A DNA stretch of 64,000 bases from Ostrinia nubilalis. Taxonomy: Eukaryota > Arthropoda > Insecta > Lepidoptera > Crambidae. The translations under genes were made by a program, and so were the position numbers. Positions 40,101-52,100 of this stretch are shown here, piece after piece. The notes beneath the pieces were generated by a model. That model saw only the letters and a program-made list of their open reading frames with translations. It was not told the DNA's origin and did no database searches. Numbering within the stretch: the first letter of the stretch is position 1; every line of letters begins with the position of its first letter. The DNA lies in NCBI RefSeq assembly GCF_963855985.1, contig NC_087117.1, forward strand, positions 1,183,001 to 1,247,000. The letters run 5' to 3'.

Positions 40101-43100
40101 GGGACACAGTATGGCCCAGGAGAGGGACGCGGTCTAACTAGAGGGTAAGCTGGCCAAGGAGGGGAGTAGTTTGCCCTAGGGGGCGCAGTTTGACCAGAGA
40201 GGGAGCAAATCGGATTTGTACTAGGTAGGACCCACGCTTAGACACTTAGGGGCAAGCAATCTAGCCCAGGGAGGGATCAAATGAGATGACCCAGAGGGTG
40301 TCTAAAAAGGGGGGGAGAATCATACTTTTCAGGCAGGGTGACCCCATTTAGACACTTCAGGACGAGTTTCTTGGGGAGCTGCATTCTTTCAGTTTTTTAG
40401 GTCCTCTGCGCTTAGAAACTTAAAAGCGATACAAGGCAAGTGTCTAGGGACCGGGCAGTTGCCTTCCTCTTCCCCCTCATGTCTAGAAGGCATGCCAGTG
40501 GTACATGGCCCTCAAACAGCGTGCACAAGTCGTCGTGCGCGTCGCTGTACTACTCGTGCGGCGTGCGCGCGACGCGCCCCAACGCCGCGCTGGAGTTGCT
40601 CGCGCAGACCTTGTCTGAACCAGCCTTCAGCGTGCTGAGGACCAAGGTGAGACCATCAGATCATCATCAGGGATTGATACCTACAAAGAACGACTGAAAG
40701 TCCCAAAAAGGCAGCCCAATCTGGCTTGGTGACTCACTGATGGCTTTAAGATAGACTCAGGAACCAAAATAGACGCAGACTTAGGTATTGGTGATTTTTT
40801 GATTGGGATAGGGGGCTTTTAGAGTCTTCCTTGAGCCACCAAAGTGAGAATAGCATCATCATCTGTGTCTGAAGCGATGTCTTTTGTAGTTCTAGTGACA
40901 GAGACAGAGAGAGAAAAAAGCTCCGTCTTCATCACTCTTGGCCATTTGGCAATACATATCCAGGAAGAAGGGTTTACCTAGCTTCCTACCTTCTGAGGCG
41001 ACCAGAGGAGGAGCAATCGAGCCCAGGGAGGTGGCAAATCACATGGTCCAAGGGGGTAGTCTGGACCAGGGAGAGGGGCAAATCAGATAGTCCAGAGGGG
41101 GGAGAGAAAGTCAGACGGTACAGGGGGGCAGTCTGACCCAGGATAGGGGGCACATCAGTTGGTTTAGGGGGGTAGCCAGAGATGGGGGATAATCCGTTTT
41201 TTGGCAGGGTCTCCCACTTTTAGACACTTATGGAAGGGTTTCCAGATGGGGCAGCTGCCTTACTCATTAGGGTGTCCCGAAATATCTTTTTTTATATTTT
41301 CGCTACACAAGACCCCACAAAAGTTGCGTCGTAAGATGTAGATTACCGTAAAAATAATTAAAAAAATATAAAATAATGTCTCAAGGGCTCTACCGGCATT
41401 TTTATGTCTCAAAAAATCACTTAATCAGCCCTTCACTTTTTGTCATCTATTATATTTTTTTCACAATTATTTCATTTTATTTTGTAATAACAGTGGCAGT
41501 TGAACCCTAAGATATGATTTGCAGGCAATGACAGACTGTTTCCAGTGAGGAATAGGTTTGGTTCGAACTAGCAGAATTCATATTTTGACTTGTTTTTCTC
41601 AAATTTTCTACTCCTTCGGCGAGGCTGTTGGTATTATTTCTGATGAGGTTTTATTGCTGTAAGGTATCGCACCTCACTTTTTTGTTATAATATTACATAC
41701 TTTTAGCATAAATTTAACAAAAATTTAGCAATATATGGTAGTAATATACTTTTTGATTTTTTTCAGGTAAAAACTACATAGCCAAAAATCTTAATAATAT
41801 TATATTTAAACAGAATACTAATTGACATGTTAAATAGTTTTAGCATACTATTAAATATAAATAACATTTATGTACGTTACATACACTTTCTAGCTGAAGT
41901 TTTTGTTGTCTACGCAGTTTTTTACCAATGGTGAACTTCAAGGAAAGTAAAAATATATTTTTAGTTATGAAACGCATACATGTTATATATCAAATTAAAG
42001 ACAATTTAATACACTTTTTTGGCTTGTGTAAAACTTTAAGTAGAGTATAAGACATTTTGTAAAAAAATGATTTAAAAAGTAGTATGACAACAATGTAAAA
42101 AAAATCAATTTTCCTTTAATTACTAACTAAAGGTTGATTTTATCGATACAACTTATACCACAAAATATCAAGCGCACACGTAGAGCTATCATTTAAATAA
42201 AAAAGTAATGCTATCGGACAAATGGTTTTCAAGTTATGGTTGATTTTCTAAAATTGACTGCCATTTTTGTTAGCTTCCACTTAGAGATGCCAATCATTGT
42301 TTTATAATAGCGTAATAAAATTATTAACCTGCTGTGAGAAGGGAATTGTGTATCCTCAAATTAAATCGATATCTTGGCTGACCCATGGATTAATTAGGAG
42401 TACATTAAAATCGCGCGCGTAAATGCCTAATTCTGGTCAAAAAGCTAATTCTGCTTTGAAAGTATTTATGGATTTATTGGTTTTTAAACTATTTTAAACT
42501 TTGCTGTGACTCATTGTGTACCCTCAAATTTCATAAAAACGCTATTTTTGTATTATTAATAGTTTATGTTAGGAACCCCTAAAATAGCAATTTAAAATTT
42601 TTTTAAGGACTGGTAGAGGCCTCAAGATGACAGATATCTCATTAAATTTAATGCTAATCGTAATCTATATGTCAAAACGCAACTTTTGATACCTCTTGCG
42701 TAACCGTAGCTCAAAAAAAAATTTTTCCCATACAACGACGGGACACCCTATTACTCATCCTCCCATCTCATATCTGGAAGGCTAGGCGTATAGTACATAG
42801 ACCTCAAACAGCGTGCGAGCGGGAACTGCTTTCCTTTAATTTTTAGGTCACCTGCGCTTCTAGTGACATACCATTTCTAGAGGGGGCATGCCCTCCCCTG
42901 CCTTTCCTACGTACGATCAGGATGTAGGCTTGTAGTAGATGGACCTTTAACAGCGTGCACAAGTCGTCGTGCGCGTCGCTGTACTACTCGTGCGGCGTGC
43001 GCGCGACGCGCCCCAACGCCGCGCTGGAGTTGCTCGCGCAGACCTTATCTGAACCAGCCTTCAGCGTGCTGCGGACCAAGGTGAGGCCATCAGATCATCA

Positions 43101-46100
43101 TCAGGTCCGAAGACAGAAGACAGAGGCCATTTAGTCTACTGTGAGAGCTGCTGATGGTTCCTAGAGAGACTAAGGAACTTTAATAGAGGCAGATGCTATG
43201 AGAAGCTACCAAGGAAGCCACCCAGAACACCATCCATCATCATCATCAACCTAGAGGGGGACGATCTGACCCAGAGAGGGGGGAAATCAGATGTGTGTAG
43301 AGAATAGTTTTCAAGGGGGAGCTCCGCTCCCTTGACCCAGCAAGCAGGCTGGTAGTTTGGCTAGTATCAGATTTGTACTAGGTAGAGGCTGCTTTTAGAC
43401 ACTTAGAGCTTCAAGAGAGAGCAGCTGCGTTCTTCTGATGAGCAGAGGTCAGTGAAAATGTGTCTTTTTTAGGTCCCCGCTCTTAGACACGTAAAAATGT
43501 GTAATATTAGGCAGGTTTCTAAGTACCATTTCCAGGGTGCAGCAGCTCTCCCCAGGTACGACCCGCTATTTGACACTTAAGAAAGAGTTTCTAGATGCGT
43601 GAGCTTTCCTATGCTCCACTTCCCCCCCATGTCTAGAAGGCTAGGCGTGTAGTACATAGCAGTTTGGAAAGGGGGGGATAATCACACTTTTTAAGCAGGG
43701 TCCCCCGCTTTTAGACACTTAAGGAAGGGTTTTCAGGTGATCAGCCTCATGTCTAGAAGGCATGCCCGTGGTACATGTCCTTCAACAGCGTGCACAAGTC
43801 GTCGTGCGCGTCGCTGTACTACTCGTGCGGCGTGCGCGCGACGCGCCCCAACGCCGCGCTGGAGTTGCTCGCGCAGACCTTATCGGAACCGGCCTTCAGC
43901 GTGCTGAGGACCAAGGTGAGACCATCAGATCATCATCAGGTCCGAAGACAGAAGACAGAGGCCATTTAGTCTACTGTGAGAGCTGCTGATGGTTCCTAGA
44001 AAGACTAAGGAACTTAAATAGAGGCAGATGCTATGAGAAGCTACCAAGGAAGCCACCCAGAACACCATCCATCATCATCATCAACCCAGAGGGGTGGACG
44101 GTCTGATCCAAAGGGGGGAAATCAGATGTGTGTAGAGAATAGTTTTCAAGGGGGAGCTCCGCTCCCTTGACCCAGCAAGCAGACTGGTAGTTTGGCTAGT
44201 ATCAGATTTGTACTAGGTAGAGGCCGCTTTTAGACACTTAGAGCTTCAAGAGAGAGCAGCTGCGTTCTTCTGATGAGCAGAGGTCAGTGAAAATGTGTCT
44301 TTTTAGGTCCCCGCTCTTAGACACGTAAAAATGTGTAATATTAGGCAGGTTTCTAAGTACCATTTCCAGGGTGCAGCAGCTGTCCCCAGGTACGACCCGC
44401 TATTTGACACTTAAGAAAGAGTTTCTAGATGCGTGAGCTTTCCTATGCTCCCCTACCCCTCCATGTCTAGAAGGCTAAGCGTGTAGTACATAGCAGTTTG
44501 GAAAGGGGGGGATAATCACACTTTTTAAGCAGGGTCCCCCGCTTTTAGACACTTAAAGAAGGGTTTCCAGGTGATCAGCTGATCTCCCTTCCTCATGTCC
44601 AGAAGGCATGCCCGTGGTACATAGACCTCCAAACAGCGTGCACAAGTCGTCGTGCGCGTCGCTGTACTACTCGTGCGGCGTGCGCGCGACGCGCCCCAAC
44701 GCCGCGCTGGAGTTGCTCGCGCAGACCTTATCCGAACCAGCCTTCAGCGTGCTGCGGACCAAGGTAGGGCAGCATCATCAGGTCATTTAGAGTGCAATGC
44801 AGGAGCTCTGATTTACCTAGTGTCGGCTTTAAGCTGGATTCAGGAGCCAAAATAGACGCAGACGCTATTGGAGCCTCGCTTCAGCGTGCTCCGGAATAAG
44901 GTGAGAGCAGCAGCATCATCAGGGTTTGAAGAGATGACTCTGGCGGTTGAAGTGACAGAGAGAGAGAAAACCTCTGTCCTCATGACCATGTGTCAATACC
45001 CGCCAATACGTGATGGAGCAACGGTGAACAGTGGCGGGGAGAAAGAGTATGGCTCATTTGTTGGTCAGTCTTGCTTAGCAGGGAGCAGTCTAGCGGAGGA
45101 GGGGGGGAGTCTGGCCATTGGAGGGGAGATGACACCAGGAGAAGGGATCAGTCTGGCCAGTGAGAGGAAGACGCAGTTAGACACTTAAGAACAATTCCAG
45201 GGGGGCACCTTCCCTCCCCAAATGGGGTATGGACTACCCCTGGGGGCTGTCTAGAAATGGGGGAGATAGTTAGATTTTTAGACAGGATCCCCCGTATTTA
45301 GACACTTATGGAAGAGTTTCTAGGGAGAGGCAACTGCCTCTCCTCATATCCTAAAGGTAGGCCCGTGGTACATGGTCCTCAAACAGCGTGCACAAGTCGT
45401 CGTGCGCGTCGCTGTACTACTCGTGCGGCGTGCGCGCGACGCGCCCCAACGCCGCGCTGGAGTTGCTCGCGCAGACCTTATCGGAACCAGCCTTCAGCGT
45501 GCTGCGGACCAAGGTGAGACCATCATCAGGTCATTTAGAGTGCAATGCAGGAGCACGATCCCCTTTAAGTTACTAGAGGCAAACGCAGAATGTGGTCTAC
45601 ACTTCCCACGCTGGCCAGAAGGGTATAGGGAGCTTTTAGAGCCTTCCTTTCCGCGTGCTTCGGACCAAGGTGAGAGCAGCAGCAGCATCAGAACCTCAAG
45701 CGATTCCTCATGACCTGGAACTGACTGAGACAAAGACAGAAAAAAGCTTCTGAGGCAACCAGAGGGGAGGCAATCTAGCCCAGGGAAGTGGCTAATTAGA
45801 TGGGGATGGGGTCGATCTAGGGGGCAAATCAGACGTTCCAGCGGGAATGTCTGACTAGACGGGAGGAGCAAGACAGATGGTAAAAGGGGGCTGTCTAGAA
45901 AAGGGAGGGAGGATAATCAAGACTTCAGTAAGAGTGCCCTCGCATTTAGACACTTAGGTTTCCTGGGGGGAGCTGCGTTCTCCTATGCTATCACAAGACT
46001 GTCCAGGACTAAGTATATTAATCATCACCATCGCAGCTTCCTTGTCAGGAAGAAGAAGAAGTATAGCCGCTTTAGACACTTAAAGAATGGTCTCCAGGTA

Positions 46101-49100
46101 AGGCAGCGCCTTACCCTTCCCCCTCACTTAAGAGTAGGTAATATTGGGCAGTTTTCTAAGTACCATTTCCAGGGGGTCAGCTGATCTCCCTCCCCACTCA
46201 TGTCCAGAAGGCATGCCCGTGGTACATGGCCCTCAAACAGCGGGCACAAGTCGTCGTGCGCGTCGCTGTACTACTCGTGCGGCGTGCGCGCGACGCGCCC
46301 CAACGCCGCGCTGGAGTTGCTCGCGCAGACCTTATCCGAACCGGCCTTCAGCGTGCTGAGGACCAAGGTGAGACCATCAGATCATCATCAGGTCCGAAGA
46401 CAGAAGACAGAGGCCATTTAGTCTACTGTGAGAGCTGCTGATGGTTCCTAGAGAGACTAAGGAACTTTAATAGAGGCAGATGCTATGAGAAGCTACCAAG
46501 GAAGCCACCCAGAACACCATCCATCATCATCATCAATCTAGAGGGGGACGATCTGACCCAGAGAGGGGGGCAAATCAGATGTGCATAGAATAGTTTTCAA
46601 GGGGAGCTCCGCTCCCTTGACCCAGCAAGCAGACTGGTAGTTTGGCTAATATCAGATTTGTACTAGGTATAGGCCGCTTTTAGACACTTAGAGCTTCAAG
46701 AGAGAGCAGCTGCGTTCTTCTGATGAGCAGAGGTCAGTGAAAATGTGTCTTTTTAGGTCCCCGCTCTTAGACACGTAAAAATGTGTAATATTAGGCAGGT
46801 TTCTAAGTACCATTTCCAGGGTGCAGCAGCTCTCCCCAGGTACGACCCGCTATTTGACACTTAAGAAAGAGTTTCTAGATGCGTGAGCTTTCCTATGCTC
46901 CCCTTCCCCCCCCATGTCTAGAAGGCTAGGCGTGTAGTACATAGCAGTTTGGAAAGGGGGGGATAATCACACTTTTTAAGCAGGGTCCCCCGCTTTTAGA
47001 CACTTAAGGAAGGGTTTCCAGGTGATCAGCTGATCTCCCTTCCTCATGTCTAGAAGGCATGCCCGTGGAACATGGTCCTCAAACAGCGTGCACAAGTCTT
47101 CGTGCGCGTCGCTGTACTACTCGTGCGGCGTGCGCGCGACGCGCCCCAACGCCGCGCTGGAGTTGCTCGCGCAGACCTTATCGGAACCAGCCTTCAGCGT
47201 GCTGAGGACCAAGGTGAGGCCATCAGATCATCATCAGGGATTGATACCTGAGGACCAAGGTGAGACTGCAGCATCAGGTCACTTAGTCTCCACTGCAGGA
47301 TCTCTGGCTTACTGATAGTTCCAAGATGGACTCAAGAGCCAAAATAGACGCAGACCCACCCTATCGAAGCCTTGCTTCAGCTTGCTACGAACCAAGGTGA
47401 GACCAGCATCATCATCAGGGCCTGCAGTGACATCTCTTGCGGTTGGAGTGAGAGAGAGAAAGAGAAAAATCTGGTCACGTAACCACGAGCAACAATATCT
47501 AGAAGCATGGGCATAACCTACTTATGGAGCAAAGGACGCCTGTCTGACCAAGGGGGGACAGTCTGAACCTTGGTTAGAAGGTTAAAAGTTTCCAGGAAGG
47601 GTAGCTGCCCTCTTCTGCCCCCCCCCCTCAGGGGCTCAATCTGACAAGAAGGAGATAGCAGCTGGCCTAGGGGAGGTGAATCAGATTCGTACTAGGTAGA
47701 ACCCGCGATGGCGTTTAGACACTTGGCGAAGGATTTCCAGGGTGCAGCAGCCCTCCCCAGGTATGACCCGCTATTTGACACTTAAGAAAGAGTTTCTAGA
47801 TGCGTGAGCTTTCCTATGCTCCCCTTCCCCCCCATGTCTAGAAGGCTAGGCGTGTAGTGTAGTACATAGCAGTTTGGAAAGAGGGGGGATAATCACACTT
47901 TTTAAGCAGGGTCCCCTGCTTTTAGACACTTAAGGAAGGGTTTCCAGGTGATCAGCTGATCTCCCTTCCTCATGTCCAGAAGGCATGCCCGCGGTACATG
48001 ACCCTCCAACAGCGTGCACAAGTCGTCGTGCGCGTCGCTGTACTACTCGTGCGGCGTGCGCGCGACGCGCCCCAACGCCGCGCTGGAGTTGCTCGCGCAG
48101 ACCTTATCGGAACCAGCCTTCAGCGTGCTCAGGACCAAGGTGAGACCATCAGATCATCATCAGGGATTGATACCTACAAAGAACGACTGAAAGTCCCAAA
48201 AAGGCAGCCCAATCTGGCTTGGTGACTCACTGATGGCTTTAAGATAGACTCAGGAACTAAAATAGACGCAGACCAAGGTAAGAGCATCATCAAGGGGTCA
48301 TTTAGAGTGCAATGCAGGAGTACGACCCTCTCTAAGTTACCAAAAGCAAACGCAGGATTTGGTCTACACTTCCCATGCTGGCCAGACGGGATAGGGGGCT
48401 TTTAGAGCCTTCCTTCAGCGTGCTGCCTACTAAAGTGAGAATATCATCATCATCAGACTCTGAAGAGGTGACTTGCGCTAGGAGTGACAGAGACAGAGAG
48501 AGAAAAAAGCTCCGTCTTCATCACTCTTGACCATTTGGCAATACAAATCCAGGAAGAAGGGTTTACCTAGCTTCCTACCTTCTGAGGCAACTAGAGGGGG
48601 GGCAATCGAGCCCAGGGAGGTGGCAAATCACATGGTCCAAGGGGGTAGTCTGGACCAGGGAGAGGGGCAAATCAGATAGTCCAGAGGGGGGGAGAAAGTC
48701 AGACGGTACAGGGGGGTAGTCTGACCCAGGATAGGAGGCAAATCAGTTGGTTTAGGGGGGGGCAGCCAGAGAAGGGGGGATAATCCGTTTTTAGGCAGGG
48801 TCTCCCGCTTTTAGACACTTATGGAAGGGTTTTCAGATGGAGCTGCCTTAATCATCCTCCCATTTCATATCTGGAAGGCTAGACGTATAGTACATGGTCC
48901 TCAAACAGCGTGCACAAGTCGTGCGCGTCGCTGTACTACTCGTGCGGCGTGCGCGCGACGCGCCCCAACGCCGCGCTGGAGTTGCTCGCGCAGACCTTAT
49001 CGGAACCAGCCTTCAGCGTGCTGAGGACCAAGGTAGGGCAGCAGCATCATCAGGGATTGATACCTACAAAGAACGACTGAAAGTCCCAAAAAGGCAGCCC

Positions 49101-52100
49101 AATCTGGCTTGGTGACTCACTGATGGCTTTAACATAGACTCAGGAACCAAAATAGACGCAGACCAAGGTATTGGTGATTTTTTGATTGGGATAGGGGGCT
49201 TTTAGAGTCTTCCTTGAGCCACCAAAGTGAGAATAGCATCATCATCTGTGTCTGAAGCGATGTCTCTTGCAGTTGGAGTGACAGAGACTGAGAGAAAAGC
49301 ATCGTCTTTATCACTCATGTCTATGTGGCAATAGATATCCAGGAGAAAGGGTGAACCCAGCTTCTGAGGCAACCAGGGGGGGCAATTTAGCCCAGGGAGG
49401 GCATCAAATGAGATGACCCATAGGGTGTCTAAAAAAGGGGGGGATAATCACACTTTTCAGGCAGGGTGACCCCATTTAGACACTTCAGGACAAGTTTCCT
49501 GGGGAGCTGCGTTCTTTCAGTTTTTTAGGTCTTCTGCGCTTAGAAACTTAAAAGCGACACATAAGGCAAGTTTCTAGGGACCGGACGGCTGCCTTGCTCT
49601 TCCTCCCTCATGCCCAGAAGACATGCCCGTGGTACATGGCCCTCAAACAGCGTGCACAAGTCGTCGTGCGCGTCGCTGTCCTACTCGTGCGGCGTGCGCG
49701 CGACGCGCCCCAACGCCGCGCTGGAGTTGCTCGCGCAGACCTTATCGGAACCAGCCTTCAGCGTGCTGAGGACCAAGGTAGGGCAGCAGCAGGTCATTTA
49801 GAGTGCAATGCAGGAGCTCTGATTTACCTAGTGTCGGCTTTAAGCTGGATTCAGGAGCCAAAACAGACGGAGACGCTATCGAAGCCTTGCTTCAGCTTGC
49901 TCGGAACAAGGTGAGCGCAGCAGCATCATCAGGGTTTGAAGAGATGACTCTTGCGGTTGAAGTGACAGAGACAGAGAGAGAAAAAAGCTCCGTCTTCATC
50001 ACTCTTGGCCATTTGGCAATACATATCCAGGAGGGACCTCAAGCGATTTCTCATGACCTGGAACTGACAGAGACAGAGAGAGAAAAAAGCACCGTCTTCA
50101 TCACTCATGGCCAACCCATGTGTACCCAGCTTCTGAGGCAACCAGAGGGGAGGCAATCTAGCCCAGGGAAGTGGCTAATTAGATGGGGATGGGGTCGATC
50201 TACTAGGGGGATAATCTGGCCCAGGATAGGGAGCAAATCAGATGGTCCAGTGGGTAACTATTCTGGTCGCTGAGCACGTAGAATTTCGTTCAATGACCCC
50301 AAGCTACCCATCCTTATCGCTCGCGCGTAATTATATTTCAGTCGCGACTGTGCGACGGGCGGCCGCAGTGAGTGTCCGAGCGCGACAGCAACATGATTAC
50401 GCGCGAGCGATAAAGATAGCTTGGGGTCATTGGACAAAATTCTAAGTGCTCGGAGGCCGGCCTTTAGACGGGAGGAGCAAGACAGATGGTACAGGGGGGG
50501 CTGTCTAGAAAGGGGAGGGGGATGATCAAGACTTAAGTCAGGGTGCCCTCGCATTTAGACACTTAGGTTTCCTGGGGGGAGCTGCGTTCTCCTATGCTAT
50601 CACAAGACTGTCCAGGACTAAGTATATTAATCATCACCATCGCTGCTTGCGTAGACACTCCGACTTGGTCTTTTAGGACCCGGGCAGCTTCCTTGTCAGG
50701 AAGAAGAAGAAGTATAGCAGCTTTTAGACACTTAAGGATGAATCCTTGTTTAGAACCTCCCTTAGTATAAACTTTGCTTAATTTGGAACTAAATGGCGCA
50801 ATGTATAATGTCCAAGGACATTAATAACTTATTTATTTACTAACTCTAAAATACCCTCATTTTTCTCCAGGAGCAACTCGGCTACATCGTGTTCAGCGGC
50901 GTACGTCGCTCCAACGGCGTGCAGGGGCTAAGGGTGATCGTGCAGAGCGACCGCCACCCCGCCTTCGTGGAGGAGAGGATCGAAGCCTTCCTGCAGGGCT
51001 CACTGGTAACGGGACTATTCCCACCTCTCGTTCCCACCGCTGCAACTCCTGTGTAGCCAGGATCTACAGCTTGACCGCCAATAACCCAACCAATGAAGGT
51101 CAAGTTTGTCCCGGGGGAAAGTTAAACTGTCATTGGACCCGCAACGAAATTAATCTGAAGAACATAGGAGGAGTTCGAAGTTAAAGTTTGACTTCCCTCC
51201 ATTGCTAGGCTCACTGGTAAGTGAACTGTGGTGACGTATAGAGCTGTAGAGTGACCGTCACCCCGCCTTCGTGGAGGAGAGGATCGAAGCCTTCCTGCAG
51301 GGCTCACTGGTAAGCCGCGGTGACGTATAGTTAGTTACATGTGATGTATCGTGAGCTACAGTGACGTATAGTGAGCTACGGTGACGTATAGTGAGCTACG
51401 GTGACGTATAGTGAGCTATGGTGACGTATGGTAAGCTGAGATGACGTACAGTGAGCTGTACGTATAGTGAGCTACGATGGCGTATAGTGAGATGCAATGA
51501 CGTATAGTGAACTACAGAGCTTTCGTCAGCCCGCCTGCGTAAAGGGCGATCAGGTGGGTAGGCTGACGTATAGTAAGCTGCAGTGACATAATATAGTGAG
51601 CTGTGGTGTCATAATAAAGATGTAATATAGTGAGCTGTGGTGTCATAATAATGACGTAGGTTACAGCTACAGTAGATAGGCTACACACAATAAGAGAAAA
51701 ATTACAGAATACTGTAATATAAGTAATTGCGACCTTTATTTAGTACAACAAAATTAATAAAATTTGTACCAGGAAGATATTTTTTCTAAGTAGAAGTTTG
51801 TATTGTTTTTCCCATTAAAGTTGTCATATCTAAGTTACTGTCATACTTACTGTCTGTTTCACAGGAATACTTAGAAAAGATGACGGACGAGGAATTCCTA
51901 AAGCACAGAGCCGCGCTCGCAGCGCACAAGTTAGAGAAGCCTAAGCGAATGTCCACCCGCGCTTCACAGCTATGGAGCGAGATTACTGCACAGGTCAGTT
52001 AATATAGATCGTTTCATCCACTCGGACGCGTCCCACCATTCTTCCGCGAATGTTTGAGTGTTATCGGTACACGCTGATGCTCCATGAGTGCACACGCACA

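Larger units (their letters stand above)
39673..50258 (+). repeat. Tandem array of 11 exon 20 copies
   Basis: Core copies (132 nt, open in the Ide frame) lie at 39699-39830, 40515-40646, 42949-43080, 43784-43915, 44632-44763, 45382-45513, 46236-46367, 47082-47213, 48008-48139, 48904-49032 and 49646-49777. Spacing is about 740-935 bases apart from one transposon insertion. Intronic parts of the units are shared too, with indels. Most units also carry a second, decayed exon-end fragment with its own GTGAG donor. The sixfold and greater amplification, the retained donors and the lost acceptors are described under findings. Confidence 0.95.

Noticed and set aside
40490..49900. Arg-rich ORFs of 60-115 codons ([19 protein letters not shown] type) and Cys/Arg-rich ORFs starting near each exon 20 copy
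   Set aside because: They are the two other forward frames of the GC-rich exon core, which happens to lack stops in all three frames. The Ide frame is the one matching the protein family and its splice phases.
39673..50258. A CRISPR array or satellite
   Set aside because: The units are 740-930 bases, contain a coding exon with splice donors and differ by indels. There are no short regular repeats with unique spacers, and the genome is eukaryotic.
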